A DNA stretch of 64,000 nt, taken from assembly GCF_002878395.1 (NCBI RefSeq), contig NW_025855744.1, positions 619,813 through 683,812 of the forward strand. Reading direction: 5' to 3'. A program made the translations under genes and the position numbers. Source of the DNA: Capsicum annuum (Eukaryota; Streptophyta; Magnoliopsida; Solanales; Solanaceae). Below the pieces are notes generated by a model that saw only the letters and a list, made by a program, of their open reading frames with translations, was not told where the DNA came from and made no database searches. Shown piece by piece: positions 1 through 11,933 of the stretch; position 1 is the stretch's first letter, and each line of letters opens with the position of its first letter.

Positions 1-588
1 CCGGTTGACCCAAAAGAAAGTTAAATTCAAGTGGTCAGATTCCAGTGAGAAGAGTTTTCAGGAATGGAAAACTCGACTTACTTCAGCCCCTGTGTTGACT
101 TTGCCTGATGGTACAGATGGTTTTATGGTGTATTATGATGCCTCTAGAATTAGTTTGGGTTGTGTGTTGATACAAAGAGGTAAGGTTAAAGCCTATCCCT
201 CTAGACAGTTAAAGCCGCATAAGAAGAATTACCCAACCCATGATCTTGAGTTAGCTGCTGTGGTCTTTGCTTTGAAAATCTGGAGACACTATCTTTATGG
301 TGTTCATGTTGATGTGTTACTGATCATAAGAGACTTCAGTATGTGTTTACTCAGAGGGAGTTAAATCTTAGGCAGAAGAAGAGGTTAGAGTTGTTAAAAG
401 GCTATAATATGAGTGTGTTGTATCACCCGGGAAAGGCTAATGTAGTAGCGGATGCCTTTAGCAGATTTTCTATGGGTAGTATTACTCATGCAGAGGGAGG
501 TAAGAAAGAGTTAGCTCATGATATGCATTGTCTGGCTAGATTGGGTGTTAGGTTACTTGATTTAGCTGAGGGAAGTACTTTGGAGTAA
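1..588 (+). pseudogene. RT C-terminus and RNase H of element I, broken
   Basis: The first frame (5-364) starts at the RT-RNase H connection ([13 protein letters not shown]) and contains the first RNase H acidic residue in a YDAS motif, then YPSRQL and [16 protein letters not shown], typical of Ty3/gypsy RNase H. A frameshift near 330-345 moves the continuation to the frame at 343-588, which has [10 protein letters not shown], the YHPGKANVVADAFSR end of RNase H and a linker. RNase H degrades the RNA strand of the RNA/DNA hybrid during reverse transcription. The RT palm lies left of the window. No start codon is claimed, because the piece is internal to a polyprotein. Confidence 0.92.
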
Positions 589-599
589 AATAGTTCGGA

Positions 600-2042
600 A
601 TCCTCTTTAGTTTTGGAAGTGAATGAGAAGTAAGATAGAGATCCTAGTTTGGTCAGACTAAAGGAGATAGTTAAGGACCAAAAGGTAGAGGTTTTCTCCC
701 AAAGGGGAGATGATGTGTTGAGATTGAAGGGTAGATTGTAAGTTTCGTGTGTTGATGACCTGAGGCAGAGAATTATGGCTGAAGCACATGGCGCACGATA
801 TTCTATTTATCCTGGCACTACCAAGATGTACCACAACTTATGGGAAATCTATTGGTGGAGTGGTATGAAGAAGGATATAGCTGGGTTTGTAACAAAGTGT
901 CCAATATGCCAACAGGTTAAGATAGAGCACCAAAGACCTGGAGGTGTGATGAAAGAGTTTGGTATTTCCACTTGGAAATGGGAAGAGGTGAATATGGATT
1001 TTGTGACTGGTTTACCTCTTTTGCGACATCATCATGATTCAATTTGGGTTGTTATGGACAAATTGACTAAGCACATTTCCTACCAATGCATACATCTTAT
1101 ACAGCTGAGAATTATGCTATAATGTATATTTTGGAGTTAGTCAGGTTACATAGAGTTCCCTTGTCTATCATTATGGATAGGGGTACTCAGTGCACTTCTC
1201 TGTTTTGAAGAGCTTTCCAGAGGGGTCTTGGTACCCAAGTTCATTTGAGTTCTGCGTTTCATCCACAAACTGATGGTTATGTTGAGAGGACCATCCAAAC
1301 TTTAGAGGATATGTTGAGGGCATGTACTCTAGACTTCAAAGGTAGTTGGGATGAGCATTTTCCACTGATCGAGTTTGCATATAACAATAGTTACCATTCT
1401 ACCATCGAGATGGCACCATTTAAGGCCTTGTATGGTAGGAGATGTAGATCACCCATAGGTTGGTTTGAAGTGGGTGAAGCTGCTGTGACTGGGCCTGATG
1501 CAGTTTTTGAAGATATGGATAAAGTTAAGTTAATTAGAGAGAGGTTGAAGACCACCCAGAGTCATCAAAAATCTTATACCGATGTAAGGAGAAAAGATCT
1601 TGAGTTTGAAGTGAGTGATTTGGTATACTTGAAGATTTCACCCATGAAAGGGGTGAAAAGGTTTGGTAAAAAGGGGAAGCTTAGTCCCCGTTATATTGGC
1701 CCATATAGAGTATTAAGCCGTGTTGGTAAGGTGGCCTATGAGGTTGAGTTTCCCGAAGAGTCGTCAGCTGTTCATCCTATTTTTCTTGTCTCCATTCTTA
1801 AGAAGAATATTGGTGATTCCGTTGTAGTAGATCCTTCAGAGAATGTCGATATTTAGAATAGTCTTTTCTTTGATAAGATTTCTATTGAGATTCTAGATTT
1901 TCAGATCCGTAGACTAAGGAACAAAGAAGTTACCTTGGTCAAAGTTTTGTGGTGGAACCAGTCTGTTGAGGGTGCAACTTGGGAGGCAGAAGCAGATATG
2001 CTAGCCAAGTACCCGCACCTCTTTTCTGCAAGTTCAGATTAA
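600..2042 (+). pseudogene. Integrase plus chromodomain of element I, broken
   Basis: The HHCC zinc-binding region (AHGARYSIYPG, then KCPICQQVK) lies at 775-930. The DDE core has its first Asp in MDFVTGLP (about 993-1016). A frameshift near 1075 moves the core to another frame, which holds IMDRGTQ with the second Asp (about 1170-1190) and a TGA at about 1207. The frame at 1245-1856 holds the catalytic Glu in VERTIQ, YNNSYHS, LYGRRCRSP and the SH3-like GKLSPRYIGPYRV. A TAG at 1854-1856 interrupts the frame; the same frame then runs to TAA at 2040-2042 and encodes a chromodomain (IRRLRNKEV, VKVLWWNQ, EGATWEAEADM). In chromoviruses this domain tethers integration to heterochromatin. A further stop lies near 739. 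Confidence 0.93.
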
Positions 2043-2263
2043 TCCAAAGGTATTATTCTTCCTTAATTCAACGTTTCTAATCTAAATTTCATCTATATGC
2101 ATCTATCCTTGTATGAGTTCTTGCAATTTCCGAGGCATTCAAGAGTTTAGAGAGATTTTCAACCCGTTTTAGCAACTTGATTTAGCTATGTGTACTCAAT
2201 TTTTTTTGTGTTCTTAGTCTAACTAGTGACATTTAAGGATGAATGTTTCCAAGAGGGAGATAT
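2043..2263 (+). other. 3' untranslated spacer with polypurine tract of element I
   Basis: Short noncoding stretch between the chromodomain stop and the LTR. The purine run AAGAGGGAGA at 2251-2260, three bases before the LTR, is the expected primer site for plus-strand DNA synthesis. Confidence 0.75.
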
Positions 2264-3463
2264 TGTAAGACCTCGCAAAATTCTCTCGTAGAATGAGCCT
2301 TAGGGCATGTCAAGTGAGGGGTGATTTAGGCCCTAAAAGATTGAGAAGGGACTTCCTAAGTGAGTATCTTATTAACCATATAGCATTTCCTTAATTTCGA
2401 ATTTTTATCACATGGGAAATTGGATAAGCTTTCCGTTGATATAAGATTTGCCCAAATTCGATACATGGGTAAGAAGTTATGTCTAGTTTAAGTCCTAGTC
2501 GTAAAACAGCCTCATTTTAGTGCTTGGCGCGTTGCGGAGAGGGTCTATTTGAAAATTGTCAAATTCTAGTGGAACTCCGCGATAGTGGCGCGTCGCGGAG
2601 GACCCCAATTTCTTAATAGTAGATTTCCAGTGGCCTAGCGCGATTGTGACGGATCGCGCTGAAGTTCCTGGTCCTAACTAGTGGGACAATATGATGGCTC
2701 TGCATTGCGGTGACTCCCAGATTCCCATTCATTAATTTCCAGTAAGCCACCGCGATAGTGGCGTATCGCAGTGGCCCATGAAATCAGGTTCCCAGTTCAA
2801 TTTTTCCAGCTTCGTACATAAGTTAAAAAGGGCACTTTGGCTGTGATAGGTATGTTCTCTTTTATATTATTTATTTAGTTGTTTACTTTCAGTATTGCAG
2901 CATTATCCCAGGTTTTCCCATTTTTCCCTGACTTAGTTCATTATGTCTTATCTTATTTTACTTATACTATGATTTATCTCAGTCTACTGATGATGCCTAC
3001 TATGTACCTATTGCTTTGGTACTCATACTATACTTTTGTACCCTTTTCTAGTGTAGATCCGAGTACTAGCTTCTATCGTTGATGTCATATTAGTGCGGGT
3101 CAGAGTTTGGAGATTGGGTGATCTTTTGGTGTTGGAGCTTTCTCTCCTTCTTCTATTTTTGATGGTCTTTCTGTTTCAAGACTATTGTGTATTAGCTATT
3201 GGTAGTGCTCTCATTCTTTTTCCAGAGGATCTTATACCAACCTTACTAGGTCACGGGATATTGTTACTCCTTTCCTTATTTATCCTCAGTTATGCTATTA
3301 CCCTTATGTTTTATTTCTTGTAATCTAATTACTTGTGTAATTCTATCATTTGTGCTATTTTCCACAAACTAGCCCATTACATATCGTTCTAAGCTACAGT
3401 TTCGCTTACCTACTGGTTAGATAAAGTAGGTCCTACAATAACTCATGAAATCAGGTCGTGACA
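2264..3463 (+). repeat. LTR shared by elements I and J
   Basis: Begins TGTAAGACC right after the purine tract and ends GTCGTGACA right before a primer site, giving TG...CA ends and about 1.2 kb. An array of GC-rich inverted words (gcgatagtggcgcgtcgcgg type) lies at about 2525-2790 in otherwise AT-rich sequence. From about 2840 on it is closely related to the end of the LTR at 48839-51429, but the 5' halves do not resemble each other. Confidence 0.85.
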
Positions 3464-3466
3464 AAT

Positions 3467-3478
3467 TGATATCAGAGG
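3467..3478 (+). promoter_or_regulatory. Primer binding site, initiator tRNA-Met type (element J)
   Basis: TGATATCAGAGG differs at two positions from the TGGTATCAGAGC primer site used by Tekay-type elements. It follows the LTR end by three bases. Confidence 0.7.
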
Positions 3479-5225
3479 CTAGATTCACTGATATTGTTGG
3501 TACAAGACAAGTGTCTAGTAGAGTCCCACGGGTCCAATGATGATATTCGTTTCCCATCTTTGGGAGGCTATAGGACATTGTTAGGAGATCCTTACTTCTT
3601 TTAATCATTTTAGGTAAAGAGTCTGTGTTGGTTTCTAAGATTCATTTGGTTTCACTTTTTAGCAAATGGCTAGGATGAGAGCTATTGAACTGGAGATGAG
3701 GACCCCAAGTCTGTGATTATGGATCCTTTCAGAGGTCATGGCTGACCTAAAGTTTGAGGGTAGGTGATATAGCTTTTACCTTAGATAGAGATTCAAATAG
3801 GGAGCCTTCATCAAACCCTATTCATGCTCCCACACTAGAGATTTCTCCACCCTTCCAGGTAGTGGGCCATGAGCCAGCCTAGGCTCAAAGGGGGATTGTC
3901 TCTGCATCGCTAATTAGAGATGCTTTAGTCTACGTATTGGATTTGGTTGGTGGAGTACCATATGATGGTGTTCATTCTATAGATTAGAGTGGTACAGAGG
4001 CAGTGATACAACCTATAGCTGTGGCCCCTAAAGTTGAGATCCCTCCAATATTGGTAGTTGTTTAGCCAGTAGTCGCCTAGCCTGCTATGTTCGTTGAGGA
4101 GTAAAAGATGTTGGGTAGATTTCTGAAATTGACTTTACCTTGGTTTTCTGGGTCATCACCGAGGATGCATTTAAGTTCTTGACTACTTGTCAGGATAGGC
4201 TCCACCATTTAGACTTAGTGGAGACTCTCAGTGTTGACTACACTAACTTTAAGTTGGACTTGAAAGCCCAACATTGGTGAGAGGTTATCTTGATTTCAGG
4301 CAACATGGATCTCCTAGTTGACATGGAATCAATTCTCTGAGGTTTTCTTAGAGAAGTATATGCCCGTAGCTTTAGAGAAATTCAAAGAGATTAGTTCTCA
4401 AGATTGAAATAGGGTTACATTATTGCCCTGGAGTATGAGGCTTAATTCCATAAGTTAGCAGGCATGTTACAACTAATTTGCCAATCGAGTATGAACAGAT
4501 TTGATGTTTTGTTCGGAGATTGAGACCTCCTCTTTGCATGGCTACATAAAATTTGGTTGCTGTTGATAGGTCTTTTATTGAGGTGTTTGATTATGCTCAA
4601 ACCATGAAGGAGATTTATAGCAGAGGCCCAAATTGGTATTGTAAGAGACTGCCTTATCAGGGTAGTTTTAATGGGAGCTGGAGCGGTTCACGATTCAGAA
4701 GAAGAGGTTCTAAGGGTATGTACCCTCCACACTAGTTGTATGAGTGTTCGAGTGATCCTAGTCAGCTCGTTCATGCCGTACTTAAGCCTATTGATAAGGA
4801 TCAACCCAGGTAAAGTGATCATCTAAGCCAGAGTAGTGGTCAATAGTTGAGAGGGGCATATTTTAGATTTCCAAGTCAAGGTGGCTATTTTGGGTCAATC
4901 AAATCTTCTGTACACGGTGTAACACCTGGGACGTGCTATGAGTATGAGAGCTTTGGTTATTTCTCTAAGGAGTGTCCCCAGGTGGGGTACTTATACCTGC
5001 AGCACAGAGTGTTCCATCGATTAGGGCAGTGTCGCCCTCAGCTAGCATTAGTATACAGGGTCTTCGGGGTGGTACCCAGGGTTCTCAAAGAGGTTCTCAG
5101 GCAGGTATGATAGGTGATCAGTCAGGTGCCCAACCAAGTGGAGGGTGACGTCATTTATACGTTGTACCTGATACACTGAAGGAAGAGTCTTTATATGTTG
5201 TTATTACAAGTACAATCTCAGTGTA
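3479..5225 (+). pseudogene. Gag of Tekay-type element J, broken and truncated
   Basis: After an untranslated leader, the first Met (3666, MARMRAIE) opens a heavily broken gag. Recognisable pieces are a capsid-type block about 4110-4400 (FLKLTLPWFSG, then QFSEVFLEKYMP), a block at 4550-4735 ending in a basic run, and a zinc knuckle at about 4936-4980. The knuckle is damaged: CYEYESFGYFSKEC keeps the outer cysteines, but the second Cys and the His are both Tyr. The gag-protease linker follows (HLYVVPDTLKEES) and homology stops at about 5225, just before the protease, where minus-strand Athila sequence begins. Gag would form the cytoplasmic particle that packages the element RNA. Confidence 0.8.
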
Positions 5226-6990
5226 CCATTATCTTATACCCAATTAACTACAGGCATAGGGAGATCAATAGTCTCCTTCCCACTCTGAGTGGTGATAGCT
5301 AAACAATGACTGTCGTTCTTCAATTTCTGCATAATATTGATCGAAAGAGTGCTAATTGACTTTGATTCAAAGTAGAAAACATGTAACCAAACTTCTGCTC
5401 AAGTAGCTTAATCACGGTATCATGTGATTCAACTTTCTGCTCAGTCCAAAATATCTGCCTTAGTCACCTTAAGGCAATTTCTTAATTCTCTGAACCCTTA
5501 ACTAACTTAGTCAGTAATGCCTCCATTGTAGAATCAATATCGCGGTTCCCTAATGGAACATATGCACCACTCTTCTCCTTATAATCATCCTTTCATCTCA
5601 AGTCACCATCTATTTATCTTCTCTGGTCCATATATATGTCCCAATAATAGTTTCAACCTTGATTCCTTTCCCTCGAGTTCTAAGTGTCTTGAGTAGACCC
5701 TTTGCTCAAAAACCCTCCAAATCCCTATCTTGATACTTCACCTCTTCATCAACATTGTAATTATATGACCTAAGAGCTTTACTGTATGCACCCATAATAT
5801 TCACCTTCTCGAATTTAATTGTTGTAAACAGCTACTTCAGTAACCCAATATCCGTCCTCAGTTGCACTACTTCTTGAGCCACTGTATCATCTACGATCTT
5901 TTGCTTCCTGGAAGCACCAATAGCATAAGTACTAGTGCCTTTTTCTTCTTCCCAAATATGCCACCCTCATTTTGTAAGAGAGAACCGATCTAAGATTTTT
6001 GACGCTACCTCCCAACACAGGCTCATGAAAGCTCCACTAGTAATAGTTTCCACAATAACTTTGGCGTTGACATTCAGGGATCGATAGAATATTTCGACCA
6101 AATTACTTCCTAAAATTTTTTGATTAGGCACCATCATCAACGCCTTCCTAAACCTCAACCATGACTAATACAGTGGTTCAAAATGCAATTGCCTAAAATT
6201 ATAGATCTCGTCCTTCAACTGCAATATTCTGTAAGGCGGGAAGAATCAGTCCAAGAATTGTTTTCGCAACTTATTCCAATTAGTAATGGACCCATGAGGT
6301 AGTTTCTCTAACCATAATATCACTTTACTAGTTAGGGAGAATGGGAGCAACTTGAGTCTCAAAGCTTCCTGACTTAGCCAGGTATATTATACGAAGTGCA
6401 GATCCCAACAAAATTCATGATGTGCATGTTTGCATCATCAGTCAGCAAACTTGCAAACACACCCTTAAGATTGAGCAACTGAATCATAGTACTAGTAATA
6501 TCGAGCTTCATACCCTGGGAAATTTAGGAGGAATGATGGCTCATGTCTTGATAGGCTCAACCTAACCCAGGTCATCCTCTGGATCATCATATGTTTGCAA
6601 GTACTGAAAAGCTGGGAGCACTTGAGCTCTATCTCTTTTACCTTTGTCGAGTTATGCTAGATGCTCTATTTTCTGTGGCTATCTTTCCTCTTGAGTTGTA
6701 CGATGACAACCTCATTATCCCTCCTTACATTTAATTTCTCTAGTAATAGCACAGTGGTTTGTGCAGCTGTCTCCTAAATACCATGCAGAGGTGGAGAGGT
6801 AAGTCAATTGGATTATCTTGAATCCCTTGATGGCGAGCTTGACATTCGTATTTCGATATCCTACGATTTTGTCATAGGGTTCTTTCAAGCTTTGGATCAA
6901 GTGGGATCAAGTAATTTCCTTAAATCATAGTACTGGGCATACACTGTCGTACACCTAAGAAGAATAGAAAAGTAAAACCCAACAACCTCA
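5226..6990 (-). pseudogene. Gag of Athila-like element A, broken
   Basis: Frame pieces on the minus strand follow the Athila gag order. A segment matching the middle of gag lies at about 6400-6160. The conserved block at about 6160-5967 follows (PNQKILGSNLVEIFYRSLN, then a GAFMSL segment and ASKILDRFS). A linker with repeated acidic and polar residues runs 5960-5640, and a TQSGKETIDLPMP-like stretch at about 5290-5230 marks the gag-protease junction. Several stops and frame changes break it. Gag forms the particle for reverse transcription. Similar blocks occur in element C at 13890-14140 (FYQALN, then EVGGSFVKL), so the two gags are related. Confidence 0.8.
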
Positions 6991-7021
6991 ACAACTTTAA
7001 TCAATCAATTTGTAATCGTAT

Positions 7022-7039
7022 TCCCCAGCAACAACGAAA
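7022..7039 (-). promoter_or_regulatory. Degenerate tRNA-Asp-type PBS of element A
   Basis: On the minus strand this aligns with the Athila site TGGCGCCGTTGCCGGGGA with about five mismatches. The GTTGCtGGGGA end is well kept. It lies five bases from the LTR end at 7045. Confidence 0.6.
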
Positions 7040-7044
7040 ATTTT

Positions 7045-7469
7045 TGATGTCGCCCAAGCTATACCTCCAAAGAAATATAATGTGATAAATTTCAAATATA
7101 GTAATCCAACAAAGGTTGGGGTCAAACCCACAGGTAATAGGTCGAATATCTCTCACGAATCTGCTGAAGTTACTGAAAGATGCAAAAAGGTTAGTGGGGG
7201 GATTTGCTGTGAAAATAGGAAAGTAGTAACAAGACTTGATGCTATAGGTTGAAATCAATATGAGATGAATACTAGGACTTTGTCCCCCCTAGCTTCCTAA
7301 TTTCTTAGACTTATAGTGCTCAATCTGACTATCTCAATGCCCTACATACAAAATCTGACACGACATGCATCACCTATTATCTTGTCAATGCCTTTGGTGA
7401 ATTTCATTCTACACCTTGTAAGTCTTAGAGTGTTGCCTTACTAACCATTGTCTTGTATCATAGTTCAAC
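7045..7469 (-). repeat. LTR of element A, 3'-end piece
   Basis: Starts TGATGTCGCCC in plus orientation, the same start as the H LTR at 60420. It follows the H LTR sequence until 7469, where element B interrupts it, and resumes at 45918. Confidence 0.85.
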
Positions 7470-9609
7470 TGTCATAACCTAACCTCAGGCCTAGTCATGA
7501 TGGGTATCTCAAGTCCACTGAGGATCGGAGACCACCCCCATAGCCTATTCAACAGGGAAATATACAAATAATAAAAAAACAAAAGACAACCAAAAAATTA
7601 AGATAAAATAGTTAATGTAATTCAAGAATAATATCTAAGAGTCAACAATACTATCCATCCCACACATGTGCACAAAAGCCTCTAAACCAATTCGAATATC
7701 AAACTAGGTTGGAACATGCCCCGGACAATGACAATGATAATGTTAATATGAACTTTTGAATTTTAAAATGTGGAAAGAAACCAATGGAATGAATAATATT
7801 TTCAGAGGATGGAATCTAACCAATTCACCGCGAACAAACCAATGAAATGGATCACCTAACACTGCGTGAGGTAACAAAAGAATCCCCTAGGACCCTACAT
7901 CATAAAATGATGTAGTGTTTGGGGATGGTTAGTGGGAAAAGTGCTGAAATGTAACTCAGGGAAGGGATAAAACAATGCCATTTCAAAATCAAGTCCAAAC
8001 TCACGGTACATGTTCACATACATACATACATATATATATAAGATGCTAGGATAGGGAACAAGTTTTAGAATGAGATTTAAAACCATTAACCTAGACAATG
8101 TCGTATCAAACCGTCCTAAGGGAACCCACAGGCTATATGGGTATGACTCCTCCCACCAGAAGGGATCTAGTGCATATTAGCTGCATGAACTAGAGAAATC
8201 CAAGGAAGGGTCAGGGAATTCTCGACCCCAGCCAATCCCAGGTATATATATATAAAGTGTGAACTATGCACACAATCATAAAGAACCCCACGCCGGCAAA
8301 CATGTTTTCCAGTATTGGTCCCTTCGGAACCTCCACCTTCACGACAAGCTACATAACCCATTGTAAGCCTAAACTAAAACATTTACACATAACCGATCCA
8401 TTTATCCAGGAACTATTAATTAAGGCATTCACTATTTGTAACATTATACCACTATGCACGCAAGCTTATAAAATTATGTCGTTCCAATCATCCACAGACT
8501 TGGGGAAATCCATGACCCCTAAGCTCCAATTTAAAGATTAAATTATGGACACTAAGGCCCTTTAAAACCATTTATATTCCACTAGCCCTTTTATGCAATG
8601 TAATAGTTTCAAAAATAGGTATGCATATAGCCATGTTTCACAGCTGATTTCATAAGATGGGTTGAGGTTATTACCAATTCCAATAAGAAAAATCCATAGA
8701 CTTTGGGGGAATCCAAGACCCTCATTCCATTAATCATAAATTTTTGGGAATCCATGAACCCAGTCCATTATCCATACCCATGCACCTAATAAGTTCCAAA
8801 ATCTATTAACAAAGTATAAGCAAATCATGTAAACCATGAGAATATCATTTGGACAATAACCATCCAAAACACTTAACCCAAATTCCAAACTAAATATTAA
8901 AACCATATGAATACCGAACCATTTCATTCCAAGATAAAAATACAAGTTTGGGGAAAGAGATACATGCCTAAAACCACTAAGAATTTGGAGAAGAAACTAC
9001 ACATTAAGACCTAAATGACCAACCCTTAGAAACTCTAGATTTGTTCTTAACTTGGGAATTTAAGAGAGTGAAGAGAGTTTTTATGCTATGGTAAAGGATG
9101 AAAATAAGACCCTCTTGATATTTTATACTTGAGGGTTATAATTGGGGATGAAAAGTACTGACCAAAGTGCCCCTAATTAAGATACAGGAAAAACTGTCGC
9201 CAGTGACTATGGTTCACATCAAGACTTGTGGTCACTATTTAGGAGTCGTCACCAAGACTCATAGCCTAGGCAGAAACTCAATTTCTCTTTACTGGTTTGT
9301 CCATGAATCCCACCCTATGACTCGTGACCTCATCCTGCGAGTCGTAGAGTCTTGTCATTACTAAGACAACAACCTTAGGCTATCTCACTATTACGGTCAC
9401 GATTCCCTCACCAGGACTCATAACATTATGTTACGACTTGCATGATCCTAGTTCTAACCATGCAAAAAACTCAGTCAAACCTTATTGGTTATACCACGAC
9501 TATTTTTATACAACTCGTGATGAGTCTTTATGACTTGTCACCTTAGTCATAACCTAAGTAGTAAGTACAATCAAAAAATAGAGTCACCCCTTCCCTTGGT
9601 ATTATATTA
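7470..9609 (-). repeat. 3' LTR of element B
   Basis: Begins TGTCATAACC in plus orientation and matches the copy at 43787-45917 throughout. It ends next to a pyrimidine run that is the purine tract on the minus strand. It contains a (tacata)-type run near 8020 and a dense set of GACTCGTGAC-like words at about 9205-9545. Confidence 0.88.
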
Positions 9610-9633
9610 CCCCTTTCCATATCCCCCTTTCCC
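9610..9633 (-). promoter_or_regulatory. Polypurine tract of element B
   Basis: On the minus strand the run is GGGAAAGGGGGATATGGAAA, then GGGG, immediately before the 3' LTR. It is the expected plus-strand primer. Confidence 0.75.
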
Positions 9634-9779
9634 AGGATTATTTGTCATTGAATGAGGAGTTAAGTTACCCTTTTACACGAATATAAAAAAGAAAAAAACC
9701 ACAAAATCATGGAAAATACTCGAAAAGTGATTAGAATAAGAGAAACGCATACCTTAAGTATGATCACCCAACCCACAGA

Positions 9780-11110
9780 ACAAAATAGGTACCTGGCCTT
9801 CATATCCTCTTCAGCTTCCTAAGTAGCTTCTTCCACCTTTTGATTTCTCCAAAAGAACCTTCACTGAAGTGATATTTTTAGTCCTTTATTGTCAAATTTA
9901 TTTATCTAATATCTCTACTGGGTCTTTTTTATATGCAAGGAGTCTGAAATACCAACATTCTTAATAGGCACAATCAAAGAAGGTTCACCCTCTCACGTTT
10001 TCAACATCAGTACTTAGAAAATTAGATAAATAGAACCCAAACTCACAGGCAACTCCAATACATAAGCAATATTCCCCACTCTCCTCAAAATCTAATATGG
10101 ACCCACATACTGGGGGCTGAGCTTCCCCTTCTTTCTAAATTGAATCACTCCCTTAGGAGAAACTTTTAAAAACTCCTAATCACCTACATCAAACTCCGAA
10201 TCCCTTCACCTCACATCCATATAAGAATTTTGGCAATTTTGTGCAATCTTAAGTCTCTCCATAATTATCTTCACCTTCTCCATGGCTTAGTGAACCAATT
10301 CAGGGCCAAACAACCTAGTCTCACCAATCTTAAACAACCCAATAGGAGACCTACACCTCCTACCATAAAGATCTTCAAAAGGAGCTATCCCAATAATAGA
10401 GTGATACCTGTTATTATTCACGAGCTCAATTAAAGGTAAGTGATCCACCCAACTTTCTTTAAAGTCAATCACACAATCCCTTAGCATATCCTTCAGGGTC
10501 TGAATAGTATGTTCTTCTTGTCCATCCATTTAAGGGTGGAAGGCTGTGCTAAGTTTTACCTTAGTCGCTAAACCTTTCTGAAATAATTGCCAAATGTAAG
10601 AAGAAATTGCGTACCTCAGTCTGAAATAATTGACACCAATACTCCATGCAATCTAACTATCCTCAATAAACAACTTGGCATAATCCTCTCCAGAGTAAGT
10701 AGTCCTCATAGGCAAGAATATGAGCTGACATAGTCATCCTACCCATAATAACCCAAATTGAATGATACTGATAGTGAGACCGCGGAAGACTTGTGAAAAA
10801 ATCCATATTGATCATCTCCCACTTCTATATGGGCAACTCAATCTCTTGAGATATGCTACCAGGCCTTAAGTGCTTAATCTTCACTTGTTAACAAACCATA
10901 CACTTTGCCACAAAGTTAGCCATATCTCTCTTCATATTGTTGCAGCCATATCTCTCTTCATATTGTTGCACTAATAGATCTCCTTCAAATTATGATACAT
11001 CTTTGTCGTACCTAGATGAACTATATACCTCAACTCATGAGCCTCAGTCAAAATAGTTTCTCGTATTCCATCAACATCAAGAACACACAACCTACCTTGA
11101 TACCTTAAAA
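9780..11110 (-). pseudogene. Integrase plus chromodomain of element B, broken
   Basis: On the minus strand the zinc-binding region and start of the DDE core lie at about 11060-10700. The frame at 10529-10287 has the catalytic Glu region (DGQEEHTIQTLKDML), RYHSIIGIAPFE and LYGRRCRSPIGLF. The SH3-like part (RKKGKLSPQYVGPY) lies near 10140-10085. A chromodomain follows at about 9890-9785 (WRNQKVEEAT, then EAEEDMKARY) with a frameshift just before WRNQ and a stop where a Trp is expected. A perfect 26-bp tandem duplication at 10919-10970 shifts the frame in the zinc-finger/core region. Function in a live element: cDNA integration into heterochromatin. Confidence 0.87.
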
Positions 11111-11933
11111 TACCAACACCACAAATATCAAAGGACATAACATTTTTTTAACCTATATCATCCTTAATTTGCATAGGATATGATCCAAAGCCTGCTCCTC
11201 CTTCACTTCAACTCCAAGAGATGATTTTGCCACCGTTTAAAAAAGAAATACTCCATCCTTAGAGTCCAAAAGACAAACTTCAAAATTATCTATTCGGTGA
11301 ATATCCATCACCATTCCTTGCTTCTTCTCATCCACATGAGATAAACTCCCCATGGGCAACCTACTAAGAGAATCAACAACTATATTAACTTGTATAATAG
11401 TGAAGACTCATGACATAATCCTTGAGTAATTCAATCCATTGCCTCTGCCTGAGATTTAATTTATTCTAGGTAGATACAAATTATAAGCTTTTATGATGTT
11501 AATAGATGTCTACAAGTGCCCTATACAAATAATGACACTAAATCTTTAAAGGAAAAACCACATCTTTCAACTTTAAATCATGAGTCGGATAATTCCTTTC
11601 ATGAACCTTAAGTTGCCTAGAAGCATAAGCCACCATATTACCACGCTGCATCAAAACACAACCCAACACCACACGGGATGCTTCACAATACACCACAAAT
11701 CCATTAATAACATTGAGCAAGGTCAAAACTGGTGCAAAAGTTAACTTATCTTTTAACTTTTCAAAGGTTCCCTCACACACCTCGGACCACAACAACTTAA
11801 TCTTCTTCTGATTCATTCTAGTCAGTAGAGTAACAATAAAAAAAATCATCACAAACCATCTATAATACCCAACCAAGGCCAAGAAGCTCTAAATATAGAT
11901 TGGAGTCATGGGTCTAGGACACTTCTTAATCGC
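11111..11933 (-). pseudogene. RT end and RNase H of element B (part 2)
   Basis: The frame at 11882-11538 has the RT thumb/connection ([30 protein letters not shown]) and RNase H motifs ([16 protein letters not shown], with the catalytic Asp of the YDAS box replaced by Glu; [18 protein letters not shown]). The end of RNase H continues in broken frames to about 11400 (NLRQRQWIELLKDYV). At 11933 the sequence meets the 5' LTR of element C; the frame is continued from the RT piece that ends at 40978. Confidence 0.88.

Larger units (their letters stand above)
1..3463 (+). mobile_element. Tekay/Del-type chromovirus, 3' part with LTR (element I)
   Basis: Order on the plus strand is RT end, RNase H, integrase, chromodomain, purine tract, LTR. 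This is the 3' end of a Ty3/gypsy chromovirus; the 5' part lies outside the window. The chromodomain after integrase and the GRRCRSP-type integrase motif point to the Tekay (Del) lineage. Stops and frameshifts show that it is dead. Confidence 0.93.
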
